NCBI RefSeq assembly: GCF_015706575.1
Contig: NW_024037072.1
Coordinates: forward strand, 4,655,001-4,719,000
From: Patiria miniata
Lineage: Eukaryota; Echinodermata; Asteroidea; Valvatida; Asterinidae
Direction of reading: 5' to 3'
Length of the DNA stretch: 64,000 bases
A program made the position numbers and the translations under genes. Under the pieces are notes generated by a model, which ran no database searches, was not told the origin of the DNA, and saw only the letters and a list, made by a program, of their open reading frames with translations. Below are positions 23,907 to 37,500 of the stretch, piece after piece (position 1 is the first letter of the stretch; each line of letters starts with the position of its first letter).

Positions 23907-25826
23907 TATAGGCCTAATTACATTTCAACCGAATTCACTGCCAGTTAATGTCGTAAAATTTTGTTTGAAAAATTGTGACTGTAAGTCGTTTAGTTAGATT
24001 TGATGAAAGTAGACACACGGTTGCTTACAAAATTATTCTACGGGCGTCCATTGGCGGGCCTAGCTATCCAGGCAAGGGACCCTTGGGTTTATGGCTGTGT
24101 GCATTTTGACACCCCAGACCAGAAAGGCATGTAAGGGGATCGACGTAGGGGCATAGACAGTAATTTAATTGTAAATATAAGCCGGTGCTTAAAAGACTGA
24201 CCCTCTAAAATGTGGTTGAAGGAAAATATCTTCTAAACTACATTTTAGGTAAGCAGTATAGGCTCATCACTGCTTCGCATGCAAAATTGTACCGCTAGTG
24301 TCAATAGGGTGTGCAAGGGTGCGATGGAAGTAGTGCGTCGGGCAGAACATGCATGTTTTGCCGCGCGTTTGCCACGTCTTTAGGTAGACAGCTATTAACT
24401 TTCGTAATAGGCCGTGGAGTACGGCTCAAATTAAGCAGGTGGCTTCAACACGTGTGGAAAGGTGCGAAAGATACTTGCGTATATGCTTTGAGCAACTGTA
24501 TGTAAACATGATACAAATTACTGACAATCAATTTAGCAGGTGAAACATAACAGTAACAGTAAACAAAGGACGACATGTAGGCGTCACTTTGGACTTAACC
24601 GCCCGATGACAGTTGTCCTTTATCAGGCTGTACCGCTTTGTATCTGTCAGACGTACGTCCCACTTCCAACACTTCCCAAGGTTTTATTCTCGGAGCTTTA
24701 TTCAGTGTGTGGTGTCTTTAAGCTCTTTCGTATTGATTGTTTGCTTCTTCCATCTTCTCCATTTCTACTCAATAACCACACTCTGTGATTTCTGGTGTTA
24801 AAATTGACAGCGCGGCAATGGCAACAGCAACACAATATCTAAACAACACGGACAACACAAATCAACAATCAACAACATGACGTTACAATTAGCTTACCCG
24901 AATGAACGGTCATGATCAACGTGTCTAGAAATCATCTTTGCTCTCCAGCAAGGCAGCAATGCGTCGATATCTGCTCAATGCGCTGTAATAAAAAAAACCC
25001 GGCACTGTAGTCGAGGAATGTGTGATGGATCGCAAGTACGTCACAAGTCTGGTCACGAGTCAATCGAAAGTCAATTAACAAGTCTATTGACAAGTTAATA
25101 ATCGGGGACAAACTATATCAAAGGAACGCCATATTTGTAACAGAGGAATAGGTCTACCTCAAACTACAACACTGAGGAGAACATGTCACTGAGCTCTGGC
25201 TCATGATCTCGTGTCTGCAAATTCTTGTTTATACCAGATACACATTTTAAGGTCTTTTGTTATATTTGAGTATTTTGTTCTGCAAAATTTGACAACTAAT
25301 TGATTCGCCTGAATCCAAGTTGTGACAAGTCTAGTGATTGCCAACTACTTTGGGTATACGTAAAAAGTTTGGTACCAAACACATATTAGTCTGGCCACGG
25401 GCTGTTTTCGTGTTTTGTTTGGTTTTGTTTCAGTTACCCCAAAACAGTGTGTAAATTGGACTGTGGTGTTTTAAACATCACAACCTTGTAGTTTGCCAGC
25501 CAAATGCCAGCTCAGCTCACTCCGAAGACACTCATTTCTCAAAAACGGGTCGACGGGTAGGCTGCATTTGGTAACTTTTTACACGAAGTGCCCAGAAATG
25601 CCAATCATTCGTCACATCTCGTTTGACAAAAGGTCAATTCGCGTTCGTGCTTCATACAATTTCTTGCCTGTTCAACACGTATACAGGTTTCGGCCCGATA
25701 AAAACTGTTCCATTGCGTGAAACTTCAAATCAATCTCAAAATCTGTCTACAACCTCTAAATTTCTAAGATTCCCAATGTCTAAGTCCGAACTTAAAGCTT
25801 CCTCTTGAGGTCGCCCTAACCCTCAC
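23907..25826. other. Interval downstream of the signal-peptide exon
   Basis: It should contain later exons or introns of the minus-strand gene starting at 26137, but I could not recognise an exon. A CACAAGTC-type patch is at 25018-25105. Confidence 0.35.
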
Positions 25827-26137
25827 CTGTCGTCCGATGGGAACAGATCTTCGAACAACCGCTTCTCCGGGGTCCTGTCCCCGAACAACATCGATGCTGG
25901 CACCATGCGGCGGTCCATGGGCGTCCGGTATCGGAGCGTTTCGGTGGGGGCGTCGCGGGTCCGGATCCAAAGGGCGTTGCTGGGCCCCGTCTGGCCCTGA
26001 GAGGGGAGCCGTGAGCGGGAGGGTGGGCTGTAGTTGGTGTTTTCCTTGTTTTGCTTGTAGTAGTTGACGGCCTGTGAGGTCCAGACAGCGTAGATGAGGA
26101 GCAGGCAGGCCGTGGCTAGGAGCTTGTTGCAGGTCAT
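25827..26137 (-). CDS. First coding exon of an unrecognised secreted or type II membrane protein
   Basis: A Met at 26137 opens a 103-codon frame that ends at a good splice donor (GACGACAG|GTGAGG, phase 2). Residues 5-19 are hydrophobic (LLATACLLLIYAVW), followed by TSQA: either a cleaved signal peptide or a short signal anchor. The rest is basic and Pro/Ser-rich with several RT, RY and RR pairs (MDRRMVPASM, TPEKRLFEDLF). GC content and codon use are higher than the surroundings, which supports real coding. The dibasic sites would suit a propeptide or neuropeptide precursor, but a Golgi enzyme stem is equally possible. I do not recognise the family, and no downstream exon was found at lower coordinates. 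Confidence 0.6.
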
Positions 26138-26279
26138 TGTGGCGGGAGAGATACGCTGGCTGCTTTACCTTCACGGGAAAATGAAAAAGAAATAGTATAT
26201 GGGAGGAGATACCACAAAGGGTTTGGGACAGTAATGCTTAACTTTACAGAGTATCTATGCGCCGGTACTCAGCAAAGAT

Positions 26280-26690
26280 GACGCTGAGGTGAAGCTTAAT
26301 GTGCATGTGAAGCCGGGGAAAGCATGTGCAAAAGAAAATGTTAGTGCGAGTGAAAAGTCCAATCTGGGAGCTAGTTGGCAGAGATGCATGTGTGCCGTGA
26401 AGACGTCATTAACTGATGGAGCTGTGATGACCTCTGCAGAAAGGGCATTCGAGAGCCGGACTGCTGTAGGCATGAAGGAGAACTTTTAGAACTTGGAGGA
26501 ATGGGTTGTGAGAAGCTGGCATCTTGCCGGATGTTAGTTTCTTAGTCTGGTATCTGTGGTGGGGGTCAGGAACCGATCTTTGTTATTTGCAATGAGGTTG
26601 TGGGATATCTTGTACAGCGTGGTTTTGATGGCTGCTTCCCTTCTGGATTGAAGTGAAGCCCACTGCAGGTTTTGTAGCATTGCACTCACA
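26280..26690 (-). mobile_element. LINE reverse-transcriptase 3' fragment
   Basis: Read on the minus strand, a broken frame gives LQWASLQSRREAAIKTTLYK, then ANNKDRFLTP, then after frame changes FMPTAVRLSNALSAEVITA and VNDVFTAHM. This is the conserved C-terminal end of CR1/jockey-like non-LTR retrotransposon polyproteins (the RRxxARLTMLYKI ... FFPxTIxxWNxLP region). The remainder of the element is absent; it is a 5'-truncated relic. Confidence 0.65.
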
Positions 26691-26699
26691 CTTTCAGTA

Positions 26700-27817
26700 C
26701 GTTAACGTCACGATATATTCTTTTGTTTCAGGCTGTGATAACAAATTGCACGCGTCTGATTTTCGAGAGCAAATGTGTTATTTGGACACTAATAAATCGT
26801 ATCCTTTTACATTTTTTTCTGTATACGAACGCAAAAAAAATCCAATTACCAGTTTTATAGTGATCCAATGTAACAACATGTAGGGTTTCTTACAACACCC
26901 ACAGAGGATGATGCAATATTTTTTCCTCTCAATGCCTGCTTGCATTTCTTATTTTTTTTTCCTTCTATAGGCTACATATGGAAGATTATATTAACCCACA
27001 CGTGGAAGTTAGAAGGGAAAGGAATAACTTTCAACACGTCACTTTTTGAAATGTCAGTAGTAATTAAGCTGAATTGTTTGACATTCGTTTCACTTATTGC
27101 TATTTTTCAAGTCTGGCATCTTAAAACAATCCCGGGACGACACCCTAATTTCCACAATTATTATATATACCTTATAGAAAACACGACCACCGCCCGCGCC
27201 CCGTTATCATTTTCCCCTTTCCGTTGCTAGGTACAGCAACAATTACAAACTCAAAAGAGAAAACTAAGGGCGCCAGTGCAATTCAGCCAATTAATTCCGA
27301 GTGCAGTTCTTCGATCTCGTCTTCTTTTCACGAACTTCCCTCCCTGCAAGTTTTTTATCAACGTTTCAGAAAAAAATTGGGGCGAATTTGGGTGTAATTA
27401 AATTGTACCGACACACATTATATAAAAATTATGTGCATGTCTGTTTAATCTATCGCTGCGGTCGTGCCGGCAATGAATCGACTTTCAAACGAGATTCGTG
27501 TAAAGATGTTTTTCATAATTGACCTATTGCCGTTTGCGAGTTAGCACGCCTCGTAGACTACCCTATGGAATTGTGTATACGCTAAGTTTTGTTTGTCTCA
27601 GATTGTGTGCGTTCCGCTTCCATTTGTATATCGTGACTTGTAATTGGACAATATTTCACAAGCTGCGTTGACGCGATTCTACTGCCATAGGTTAATTAAC
27701 CTGTGATTGTACTGTTTCTATATAGTTTTTTTATTTCCAGTATAATATTAATAATGTCACAAGACACGGGAAGGGTACGCTAGTACTAGCGCCTAGACTG
27801 AACATCTTCCGTGTATA
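26700..27817. other. Gene-free interval
   Basis: No supported exon. AT-rich, with scattered short frames only. Confidence 0.35.
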
Positions 27818-28622
27818 CATGGTGAGTCAAAAAGAAAGTGACTTGGATTTATGATTGTTTCCTCTTAAAAAGCAATTACATTTAATACACAAATGGAGCA
27901 TGTATTAAACAAGCATATTCTTTCACTCATGTGAAAAACAGAATTAGTGTAATTGCTCCCTGCTTTCAGAGGTTGTGCATGTTTCACCACAAAAAAAAGA
28001 ATTGATTTTACAGCTGTCCATGGATTGCTTTGAAGCTATTCAGCTGAGCGACAACCAGAGTTTTAAACACACAGGCACCCCAAAAAACAATTGAAACTTT
28101 AATATTTGAGTCAAGACTGAAACATTATTTTTACCATCAGATTTTGTGATTTTTTTAAAAAGAGGAACAAATCCAGCCTTGTTGTCTGAAAATTAATGAT
28201 GACGGTGATTTTCGTCTGTTTTTTTCTTTGATAGTTTTCGTTCATCCGTGGAGGAAGGAAAGCCTCCTTGTTTCATTGTATTTAAAGGGTATTCATCAAT
28301 GCGTATCGGTAAATTATCAGTGTGTGGACAGCTCTTGATCTTGATCTTGATTAAAATAGCTGATAAGCTCCTACAGGAACATCACTCAGCTTGGAAGGGG
28401 TGGACATGCTATGGATGAGTTAGGTAGCTGATCTGAATTTAGCAGTATTTCTGTTAAAATAGAAATAACTTGTGAATAGAGTAGTCCTCTGCAACTAAAT
28501 TAACTATAGTTACTAATCAACAACATGTTCTTTGTTCCTATGTTAATTTTACAGTTAATGAGCGAGTCACACATGTTTTTAATTTCTTTCTAATTCGGCC
28601 CTTTTCTTTTTGACTCACCCTG
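27818..28622. mobile_element. TA-flanked non-autonomous transposon, ends CAKGGTGAGTCAAAAAGAAA
   Basis: The left end CATGGTGAGTCAAAAAGAAA and the right end (inverse CAGGGTGAGTCAAAAAGAAA) sit beside TA (27816-27817 and 28623-28624). Length is 805 bp with no transposase frame. The ends resemble those of the copies at 13780-14090 and 28842-29085 but the interior differs. Confidence 0.7.
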
Positions 28623-28841
28623 TACAATGTATTGGTCTACGTTCTCTTTAGATTTGCGGTTTAAAAGTGTTGGCACCGAAAGAATTCACCTGTTATTGAA
28701 ATATCGCCTGTTTCGTCGTGTAAAATGAGACGCGAAGATATCTAATGACCAATTGAAGAGCAAGAAAAAGAGCATCCTTACGGCCGAAACAAGGAGGGTA
28801 CATTGAGAAGTTGACGACTGTGACGTACATCTAGGCCTATA

Positions 28842-29085
28842 CAGTGTGAGTAAAAAAATGAAATCAAAATGTCGGGACCATCGTTTTAGTGAAGTTCTGC
28901 ATGTAGCATTTTCAAAATATAGGCTATGAAAGCCCAATTCATAAGCTTTCAATTAAGTACAAGAATCATTCAAATTACTCATGTAATTTGCAAGTTACGG
29001 AATTTTAAACACAACCACCGCTTTAAAGTTCGTCCACGGATCACAAAAAAAGTATTAAAAGTGTTCTTTCAGCAAAACGAAAACA
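28842..29085 (+). mobile_element. Partial copy of the CAGGGTGAGTAAAAA family, run into by GGGTT array
   Basis: It begins CAGTGTGAGTAAAAAAA after TA and follows the copy at 13780-14090 base by base, in opposite orientation, up to GCAAAACGAAAACAA. There the GGGTT array replaces the expected sequence. Confidence 0.65.
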
Positions 29086-29088
29086 ACG

Positions 29089-29300
29089 TTGGGTTGGGTT
29101 GGGTTGGGTTGGGTTGGGTTGGGTTGGGTTGGGTTGGGTTGGGTTGGGTTGGGTTGGGTTGGGTTGGGTTGGGTTGGGTTGGGTTGGGTTGGGTTGGGTT
29201 GGGTTGGGTTGGGTTGGGTTGGGTTGGGTTGGGTTGGGTTGGGTTGGGATGGGATGGGTTGGGTTGGGTTGGGTTGGGATGAGTTGGGTTGGGTTGGATT
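29089..29300. repeat. GGGTT pentanucleotide array
   Basis: About 40 units of GGGTT, nearly perfect to 29247 and then with scattered GGGAT and GAGTT variants. A decayed extension (GGCTCGGTTC, CTCTCGGCTCGG) reaches about 29520. The array stays open in several frames because the unit has no stop; the long Pro/Thr/Gln/Asn and Gly/Leu/Trp/Val frames are artefacts. The G-runs could fold as quadruplexes. Confidence 0.95.
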
Positions 29301-29529
29301 TGGTGGGCTGGCTTGGGATGGGTTTTGTTGGGATGGATTGGGAGGAGTTGGTAGAGATCCGCATGACTTGGCTCGGCTCGTGAAGGTTCGTATGTGCTGA
29401 TGTGCTTCGGTTTATCTCAGCTTGGTTAGGTTCGAATCGGGTAATTAAGTCCGGTTCCTCTCGGCTCGGTTTTGGTCCCTCTCGGCTCGGTTCGGATTGG
29501 CTCGGTTTGGATTCCTCGTCGATTTCAGT

Positions 29530-30973
29530 CAATTTAAAATCCTTGATGGAGCTCACGAGCGCATCTGGTATCATTGATGCCTTTCCGGGAATGTCTGCAC
29601 GTATATTGACCGTTCTATATGTCCAGCCACCTGCCTTGTTTCATGACAACCTTGTGCCGAATCAGAGATAACAGCTTTTACAGATCGTTGAACACTGGGC
29701 CGGGCGAGCAATAGAGAATAGATCGAAGGATCTAGGTTAATTGTAAAGCATGCTTTTGCAAGATGAGACGACTGTCTTTTCAGCTGAAGGTAGTCTGACT
29801 TGGCAATGATATATATCGTTCATGACTCCGGAACACGAACAGCTTGACAAGATAGAACCTGGTGATGTTTGGTCAATTAGGCCTACAGTCTTCAATTCTT
29901 TAGTATGCGGGAAGGTTTCAACTTTTATAAGCAGCTGGGTTTCCAAAAAGAGGTTTCAAAATCTCGCTTCGTCGCCAGCTTTGCCTTCAGGTTATTTTTT
30001 AGATTTCTGACTTAGAAATCTATAAACCAGAGACTCTGGCTCAATAGACCATTATCATGTTCAAGCCATCTTGTTTTATGCCATTCGAATCAACGTTATA
30101 TCAAAGCGAGGCTGGAAGGGAAAATAGTCTGGTTCCTTTTTGCACAAAAAATTATCATCAGCACTGTTATTGGATACAGGGAACGTGACTGACATGGTGG
30201 AGCATGATAAAAGTCTATATCACGCTGCACTCCATGGACATAATAGACGCCTATAATATGAGGGGGAAATAGATATTATCTATATAAGCCTATTTGGTTA
30301 GGAGATTCAAGGTTTCTAAATGACGTCGGAGATAAATGCAAGGCTTGAAAGGAGGCAGAGGTGCTGAAAACCTTGCAAGCATTTTCAGCTTTTAATATCT
30401 TCCCCGGACTCACGCCTGCGCATTCCGTGAAACAACCCCGCCTGCAATAATTATTGAAAGTCTATACGGTTACGCAATGTACCACTTTACGTACTCAGAT
30501 GAACCTGTGGCGATTCATCAATGAAAGATGACGTAAAGGATGAATGGTATCACGTTGCAAGGCCAAGCTACTTCTGATCGGAAGCCACCTGACTACCAGA
30601 TATGGCTCTAAGAGCTCTCTACTTGGAAAGAAAAGGCGGGGACAAAAAGGCGGGAAACAACTTGCCGCCTGCGGCCGCATTTGTAATGTATGACCGCTGT
30701 GCATCGTTGACGTTAGGGAAAAGGATGTTATGGTGACAATACAGAGAATAATCGTCATGGTGATTTAATTAGGATGATTAAAGACTGAAGTTTCAATGAG
30801 CGGGTTCTTAGGCAATGGCGTTTTAACGTATTTTCCCCATTTTTAAGTAGGCCTAGGCCTACATCATTTTAATTCAGCCTAAACCGCAATACACCCATCG
30901 CGGGGCCTTCTGATTAAAGAATTAAAGGCTGTATTTTTTTTATTTAAGCCACAAAACTGCTCAAAATCACGAG
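29530..30973. other. Gene-free interval
   Basis: No supported exon, RNA gene or bounded repeat is seen. Confidence 0.35.
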
Positions 30974-31240
30974 CATGGGCTTTGCGAGGGGGGAGGGGCA
31001 AGGGGGTTGCCCCCCCCCTTCAAAAAAGCAAAAAATGAAGAGGAGGAGGAAAAAAAGCCTGAAAGAGAAAGAGGTGTGTAGTCAAATTTGCCCATTGTCA
31101 ATGGGGTGGGGTGGGCAAACAACCCTCCACCCTAGAATAAAAATGATAAATTGAGAATATTCTAGAGAAAGTACACTGAGGAGTTTTGTGGAAAATTGCT
31201 TTGCCCCCCCCCCCCAAACAAAAATCCTGGCCACGCCCAT
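30974..31240. mobile_element. G/C-run inverted-repeat element (GGGCGTSGCNAGG family), copy 1
   Basis: The left end is CATGGGCTTTGCGAGGGGGG and the right end (inverse) TATGGGCGTGGCCAGGATTT. Inside are G-runs, C-runs, an A/G-rich tract and GATAAATTGAGAAT. The same layout recurs at 50126-50403. It is a non-coding MITE. Confidence 0.65.
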
Positions 31241-31440
31241 AATCAGGAGAAGAGTGCATACACTGCATACTAACTTGTTGAGGTTTCAGCTTCGAGGATC
31301 TACAGTACATTTTGAGAACACATATTGGCCTTTCTTTTGTTGTAATCATTGGCGCCATTTTGTATGGGCTGCGTTAAGAGCATAAATTGAAGCCGTGGTT
31401 GGCAACATATTTTTCCACAAAAGTCCTCACAACGCCATCA

Positions 31441-31571
31441 CACTGCAAAAAACCGCAGTGTTAAATTTACACCATTGGTATCTATATAGGACCATCTGGT
31501 GTTAAAGTCTACTGGTGTTGTCCTATATAGATACCGAATGGTGTTAAATTAACACTACAGTTTTTGCAGTG
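31441..31571. mobile_element. Small palindromic MITE, CACTGCAAAAA ends
   Basis: The 131-bp foldback has inverted ends CACTGCAAAAAA / TTTTTGCAGTG and paired inner blocks (GGTATCTATATAGGAC and its inverse, GGTGTTAAA). No clear target duplication. Confidence 0.7.
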
Positions 31572-34500
31572 CAGTCACATAGTAAAAAGACATATGTGGG
31601 AATTATTTTGTAGCTTTGTTGAAAATGTATTTTCAAGTATCAAATAATATTTTGGTGATCTGTAATAACTCTTCTTCATTTTTGCAGTGTTGTACCTTCC
31701 ATAGTTTTGCAGGCTGTGGATGGCAAAAATACAGTTTGCCAACCAAGCGAAGAAAGGTTTATATGCACAATTTGTTTGGGGTATTGTAACTGGATCCCTT
31801 GATACCGTATACGTACAATCAAAACTGTCCCCGATTTGCACACCATTTTAAAAGCACCTTCCGAAATATACCATTTCATGCGGAATAAGGGGCTTTAGTA
31901 ATATCCATACCTTCTCTCAGAGCAAAGTTCTTCCCAAATATTTGGAAGGCCCATTTTAGAGTAATGACCAATTAATATTCTTATGCCTCTGAATGTTGAC
32001 ATGGTATAAGCATTCGGTAACCACAATCCACTCTTCGGCGTACTTCTTTAGATTAAGCCGTCAATTTAATCAATTAACACTGATTGACACTGTATATTGC
32101 CTTCGAAGGCAAGATAAAAAAATACTTCGATGGTGCATTTTTTAATATGATGCTCAGTTGAAACTCAATTAAAACACCGCTTAAAACAACTGAGAGCCCC
32201 TTGAAACGCCACAAACCACGATGTTATTATGTTTTGATTGTTAGTGATTTTCTTAAGTGATTTTTAGATCTTCCTTTTTAATTCTGCTGGCGAAGAGATT
32301 AATTTCCACAAATTGAAATGCAAATGAGCTTTCGAGAGGAAGAAAATAGATTATATTCCCAAAGTTCGTGTAATGTGAGCTTAGCGCGTTGGTTTCGACA
32401 AGCGATTATCTCTCTAAACAATATTCCTCTCAAGAACCAAAATGTTGAGTAGGCGTAGAAAAGCGGAGTAAAAAAAACGATTTCTTTTTCCTTTCGGTTT
32501 TCCATCAAAAGTTAACTTCTTAAAAACTCCTCCACGAGTGTTGATTCCTTAAATGTGTGCGCTGAAAAGTGTGAATGCTTTCTACCTTTACTCGACTCGT
32601 TGGAGCGAACTTTATCAATGCAAGCCAACTTCAAAAGTTGAGAGTCGTTCGAAGTATAAGGTTTCAACATTTACAGGCGAAATCCAATCTGGGAGAGCGT
32701 TTTCGTGCGCTCGGCGCGTGTTGACTTCTTCCGTAATGGTAGTTCATCGCAAAAAAATATGACGTGGTTTTCTCTGCATGATTTACGGCAGAGGGCTAAT
32801 TGACAACACCGGCAAAGACAATAAAGTATGGTTTGAAGGAGGATAGGAGGAGATTGGTGTTAATGCCCTCTGAGGAGTAAGTCTTACTAGCTTGCTTCTT
32901 GGGCAAACACAATATCAGGGACACAGGTGATTTTCGCCGCTACCCCTTGCTCAATATGCCACATGCAGGATCCGTGCTTGGGGAGCAATGGCCAATCAGA
33001 TTGGTCGGCAGGGCACCCATCAATTTCATTAGCTAATATTGACTACTGGTTAAACTTATGTTGCAATGCGAGCGGGGAATTGGAATTATGTATTGGCTCT
33101 CTCTAGAGTGGCCGATGCTTGCTGGCGAGTCTTCTCGCGCAGGCTAGTTCATATACCCGGTATGCGAAAGCGAACACAACCGCGAATTCTTTTCAACACT
33201 TTTCAACTCCGGTGAATTTTGCAGTGAGTGTTTTGTGACGTAGACTTTGTTTCGAATTGTCATGAAGAATGGGCTGGCGACGAGAGTCCGTTATTAACCG
33301 CCCCACTGTATGTTACACCATAGCCACCCCCAGAGTTTTGCCGTCAAAGGACGATATAGTGGGCGGTTTTAAATGATTTCTCTCTTACCAATCTCACCTT
33401 TTGGTTTAGTCATCGACAATGACTGCACAAAGGTCTACTCATTGGTATCCATGTCGAACAAAAGCACACAACTCAGCATTGGACTGACTGTTCACGATGT
33501 TTTAAAAAAAAAACAGGATATTGGCTCATTGGCCATTGGCTCATTGGCCATTGCGCGCTGTACACGCATGAAGCCACGCGCTGGTTCCGAATCTCCGATT
33601 TGAATACGGTACGGGAACCAGTATATTAACCACTTTCATCGTACATTAAAACAAAAAAAAACAAAAAAATAATTGAGGTATATATCACACCATTTTCAAC
33701 AGAATTTGGTATTAAACATATTTGGGTCCTAACTTAATTTCTACTATTTCAAAATAATAAATACATTTAATAAAACAGATAAGATTGTGGTTTAATAAGG
33801 ATGGATTTGTTAACCACTACATTGCTATGGGAGTGGCAATATGGCGGGCGGTGACTTCATTTTTAACAGCCAATGGGCTATCCAGATTTTGTTATCAGTG
33901 CTGCAGTTGCAAACGATCTATAGAAATGCAGCACTAAAAACCCCAACAACTAAAGACACATAAAAAGCTTTCTTACCAACAACCAAATTATGAGCTTACC
34001 ACTTATACACATTCTTGTATTAACGATGTAGGCCTACGGAAGCTAGATAAGTTGAGCTTAAAAATGATATCACGGCCATTGTTCTTATGCATTGTCAAGT
34101 TCATCCTTGCATTTTGGATGTCAACTAAGGCCAAGCATCAACACCCCCCCCCCCTTGCAGCAGTTTCACGATTTAGCGCAGAACATTCCGCCAACCCGGA
34201 ACGGCATCCAATTATTCAAACCTTCAACGCTCTTTAAGGCTAATAGCATTTTCCTAAAGCAATCCCACTAATCTTCATTACCAGAACCAAATCGCTTTAG
34301 AAGCTTCATTAGATTACAGTCCCAGAGAGACCCTCGTCCCATCAAACATATTCTGGATATTATTTTTCGAGAGCTGCCGCCGAGGTGTTAAAATATCTGG
34401 TTGGCATTTGCACGAGCGAGTCCTGGTGTATAACGCCCGTAACACGGCCAAATGAAAACGATCAATACCCATACCACGGGATGACGTGCTCAAAGCGCAT

Positions 34501-37500
34501 CGGATCCGTAATTTCAACACTTGTTACTTTCTGTATCTTTTTGCGAGAGCTTTTTGGTGTGTTTCCGTTGTTTGTTCAGTCGCCAAAAACAATTATTGAA
34601 AGGAAATGTAACTCGCCACGAAAGATGGCAGAATTGTACGTTGGCCTTCAGTTGTGGACATTCAGCTGTTGATGTCTCTGTGTAAATATTTAAGAACTCC
34701 TCTTGAATCCTTTTCCAAAACGTACTTTACGGTATGCCAATTTAAAGGTGAATGAACTGAATAGAATGATACTAATAATAGTTGATAACATATTCAACGC
34801 TAATGGAAAAAAGCTGCAGTATATTATGGAGTCACAAATTAATGCAATAACGACTCTGCGTTCATGTATTGCATTAAAACGTCCTCGCTCGGAAATATTG
34901 GCTAAGTCATTACAATAACGAACATCAAGGCAACTGGTTGGGTACTGGGTAGTTGTTGATTCGTGACGCATGTTGCAAGTGCGCACAGATGATATTTAAG
35001 TTAAATTGGTAAACGTCTTTATCAAACTCCCTGGTCCTGTTTCCCTGCTTAACACTGTGATGGGCATGCTACTTGGTAACTAGCAATGCGTCTGATCTTG
35101 GTAGACTGCTCCCAAACAGTGATCGCTGAAAAATATATACATCTGGACAGCCCTGGCTGTTAGAAGGGAAATCACCGTTCAAACCACATCACCATTCCTG
35201 TAAAAAAAAAAGGGCACCTTCTACCCTGCTAATTGTATCGCGCATTCGCGCTATAGTTAAACACATTTACGCACTGAACTCTTTACAATTCATGAACTCT
35301 GGATCTTTTATTATGTTGCCAATAGTTATAGTTGAGGAGAGTTCACATCATTCTTGTTTAATCCTGAGAAGTAAATAAACCTTTCCATAATAGAGAACAA
35401 CTGAATTCGCCACAAGGGTATAGGTTCAATATACCAAAGGACAGGTATTTGTCTTTGCGGGAAACTATTTTAGAACTTGGAATGTCCGCGAAACGATAAA
35501 GATAGGTGCTCATTGTCGATGCGAATTCCTAAACCGATTGTTGATAGAAGAATTCATATCGTGACTTTCCTGCGCATATGTAGCGCGATATTTGACAGAG
35601 GGAACCCCCCCCCCCCCTCCTCCTCTTTTGTGTTGGTCGTTGTGTTACCAGAATCTCAAGAATTCTTTTGAGATGCCTAGGGGGATGTGTTAGGTAACAT
35701 TAGTCTAGGGTGTGTATAGCTTCCCAGATGATTGTAGTTTTCTTTTGCCGTACGTAACCGTAACATAAGAAGAATGGGTATGTACTATAGGTACGTGCTG
35801 TGGGTATATACTGGCGATACTGGCATGGGGAATAATTATTTGGTCTGCCCGGTCAAGTTGTTCAACTTGTACTGTTCAACTGGAACCAATTCTTTTGGAA
35901 GTGGACCGAATTTTTTAGGAGGTATATGACCGGACTGGGTGCCAATATTTACCTCAAGGGGAATTTCTGTATGAACGGTGCATTTCTGATGGCTGCACGA
36001 ATGCATTCTGCGTTTTGAGACTAAGTATCCGTTGACGCCAAGGACCATGGAAAAACGAGGCCATATAGATAGCATCTCACTGGGAAAACAAACTATCAAA
36101 TGAACAGATCTCCACTGGTGTTTCAGATCATCTGATGAACCCGCCTTTCATCGTTCGATGGGACCCGCGTCGTCAAACAGGTAAATTGGTTATCAATTGT
36201 CAGTCTCTTTATTTTGATGCAATTTGCTGTAATTCAATACTGCAAGCTGTAATGAAATTGTACTCCCACTAAAAGCCCGGGCGACAAACAAACGAGGTCA
36301 ATGCGGTGGACAAAACAAATGCATTTATCAGAAACCATTCTTGTTTATGAATTTATTATGTGAATTATTTGATTTCATTTTTTTTCTCGGAGCTATTTAT
36401 TATCGGAAGTTGATGAACACTTTCAGTGGTCGCCAATATTAATGGCAGAAGCAGTGTGTCGGTTCAGCAAATACTGGACTTCCTCCGAATTTAGAACCCC
36501 ACAACAATGCGTGTTAAATTTGTGTTCCATGAATTGAAATGTGGACTTTCCGCTTGAAGTTTGGTATGGAAACTAAACTTCTTCATGTACTGCAGGGGGA
36601 AAAAATGCCGTGGCACCTGTAGATGTTTTTTGTACGTTTATTTTCAGGCAAAATTTGCATGATTTGCAGAGAGTTTGTTCAAATGACTGCAGCTGCAGCA
36701 GTAATTTGTAGCATGCACCATTGACCTTTTGATTTTCCCTGGTTATTGTAAAAAGAGTCGAGATTTACCAGGAAACACAACTTTTCAGGAAGTTTTGCCA
36801 TGTGGCTCACGATACGGGGGAAGTCCAGTATTTGAGCCACATTTTGGGGGCTAATGCACACAGCTGCTATATACCCTTATGGTGGTTTTCAGTAATTTCA
36901 GAGGTATATTGTGTCAATGGTGGACTTGGTTTATAGAACCGTTCAGTTTGCATAGTATTGTCGCCATATTGTGGTCCACAATGAGTGTACAAGAACTCTG
37001 TACCTTGATCGGTTTAGGCCCTGTATGTCCTTCTTAGAATTTAGTTTCGAAATATTTTACTTTGATACCCAATCTGAGTAGGTTGGAAAGAAACAGTTCC
37101 TCAATTATTTTTTATTTTTTTATTTTTTTTATTTTATGTTTGCCATAAAATGATTAAGTCTATGTGACAAAAAATTAGTAATTGCATATCTTCTGTATAG
37201 GGTATCAAGTAAGAGCGCTCCTATAACCATCCGGGTAACGCAACACCCATTGCTTTAATCGATCTTTAAGAAGCATTTAGTGCCAAGTAGGCCTAGGTTG
37301 TCGCATAGAATCGGTCAAAAGGCTGACACGCAATCAGATTTTCCACTTCGATCGCCCTGTTTAATGTACTGGTAAAAATATGGCTATCAAGTTTTACCCA
37401 AAATAGCGAGAAAATTTGGAATTTCTAGGGAAATTAAGCCGTGGTAACTAGGCCGCGACTCTATTTTGCCCGCACGAAAAGAAAATCAGCGATTCCTCAG

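Noticed and set aside
25764-26174. 136-residue minus-strand frame overlapping the signal-peptide exon
   Set aside because: It is the shadow in another frame of the better-supported exon with a hydrophobic leader and phase-2 donor.
29041-29574. Long minus-strand frame rich in Pro-Thr-Gln-Asn, and plus-strand Gly-Leu-Trp-Val frames
   Set aside because: They are read straight through the GGGTT array, whose unit has no stop in several frames.
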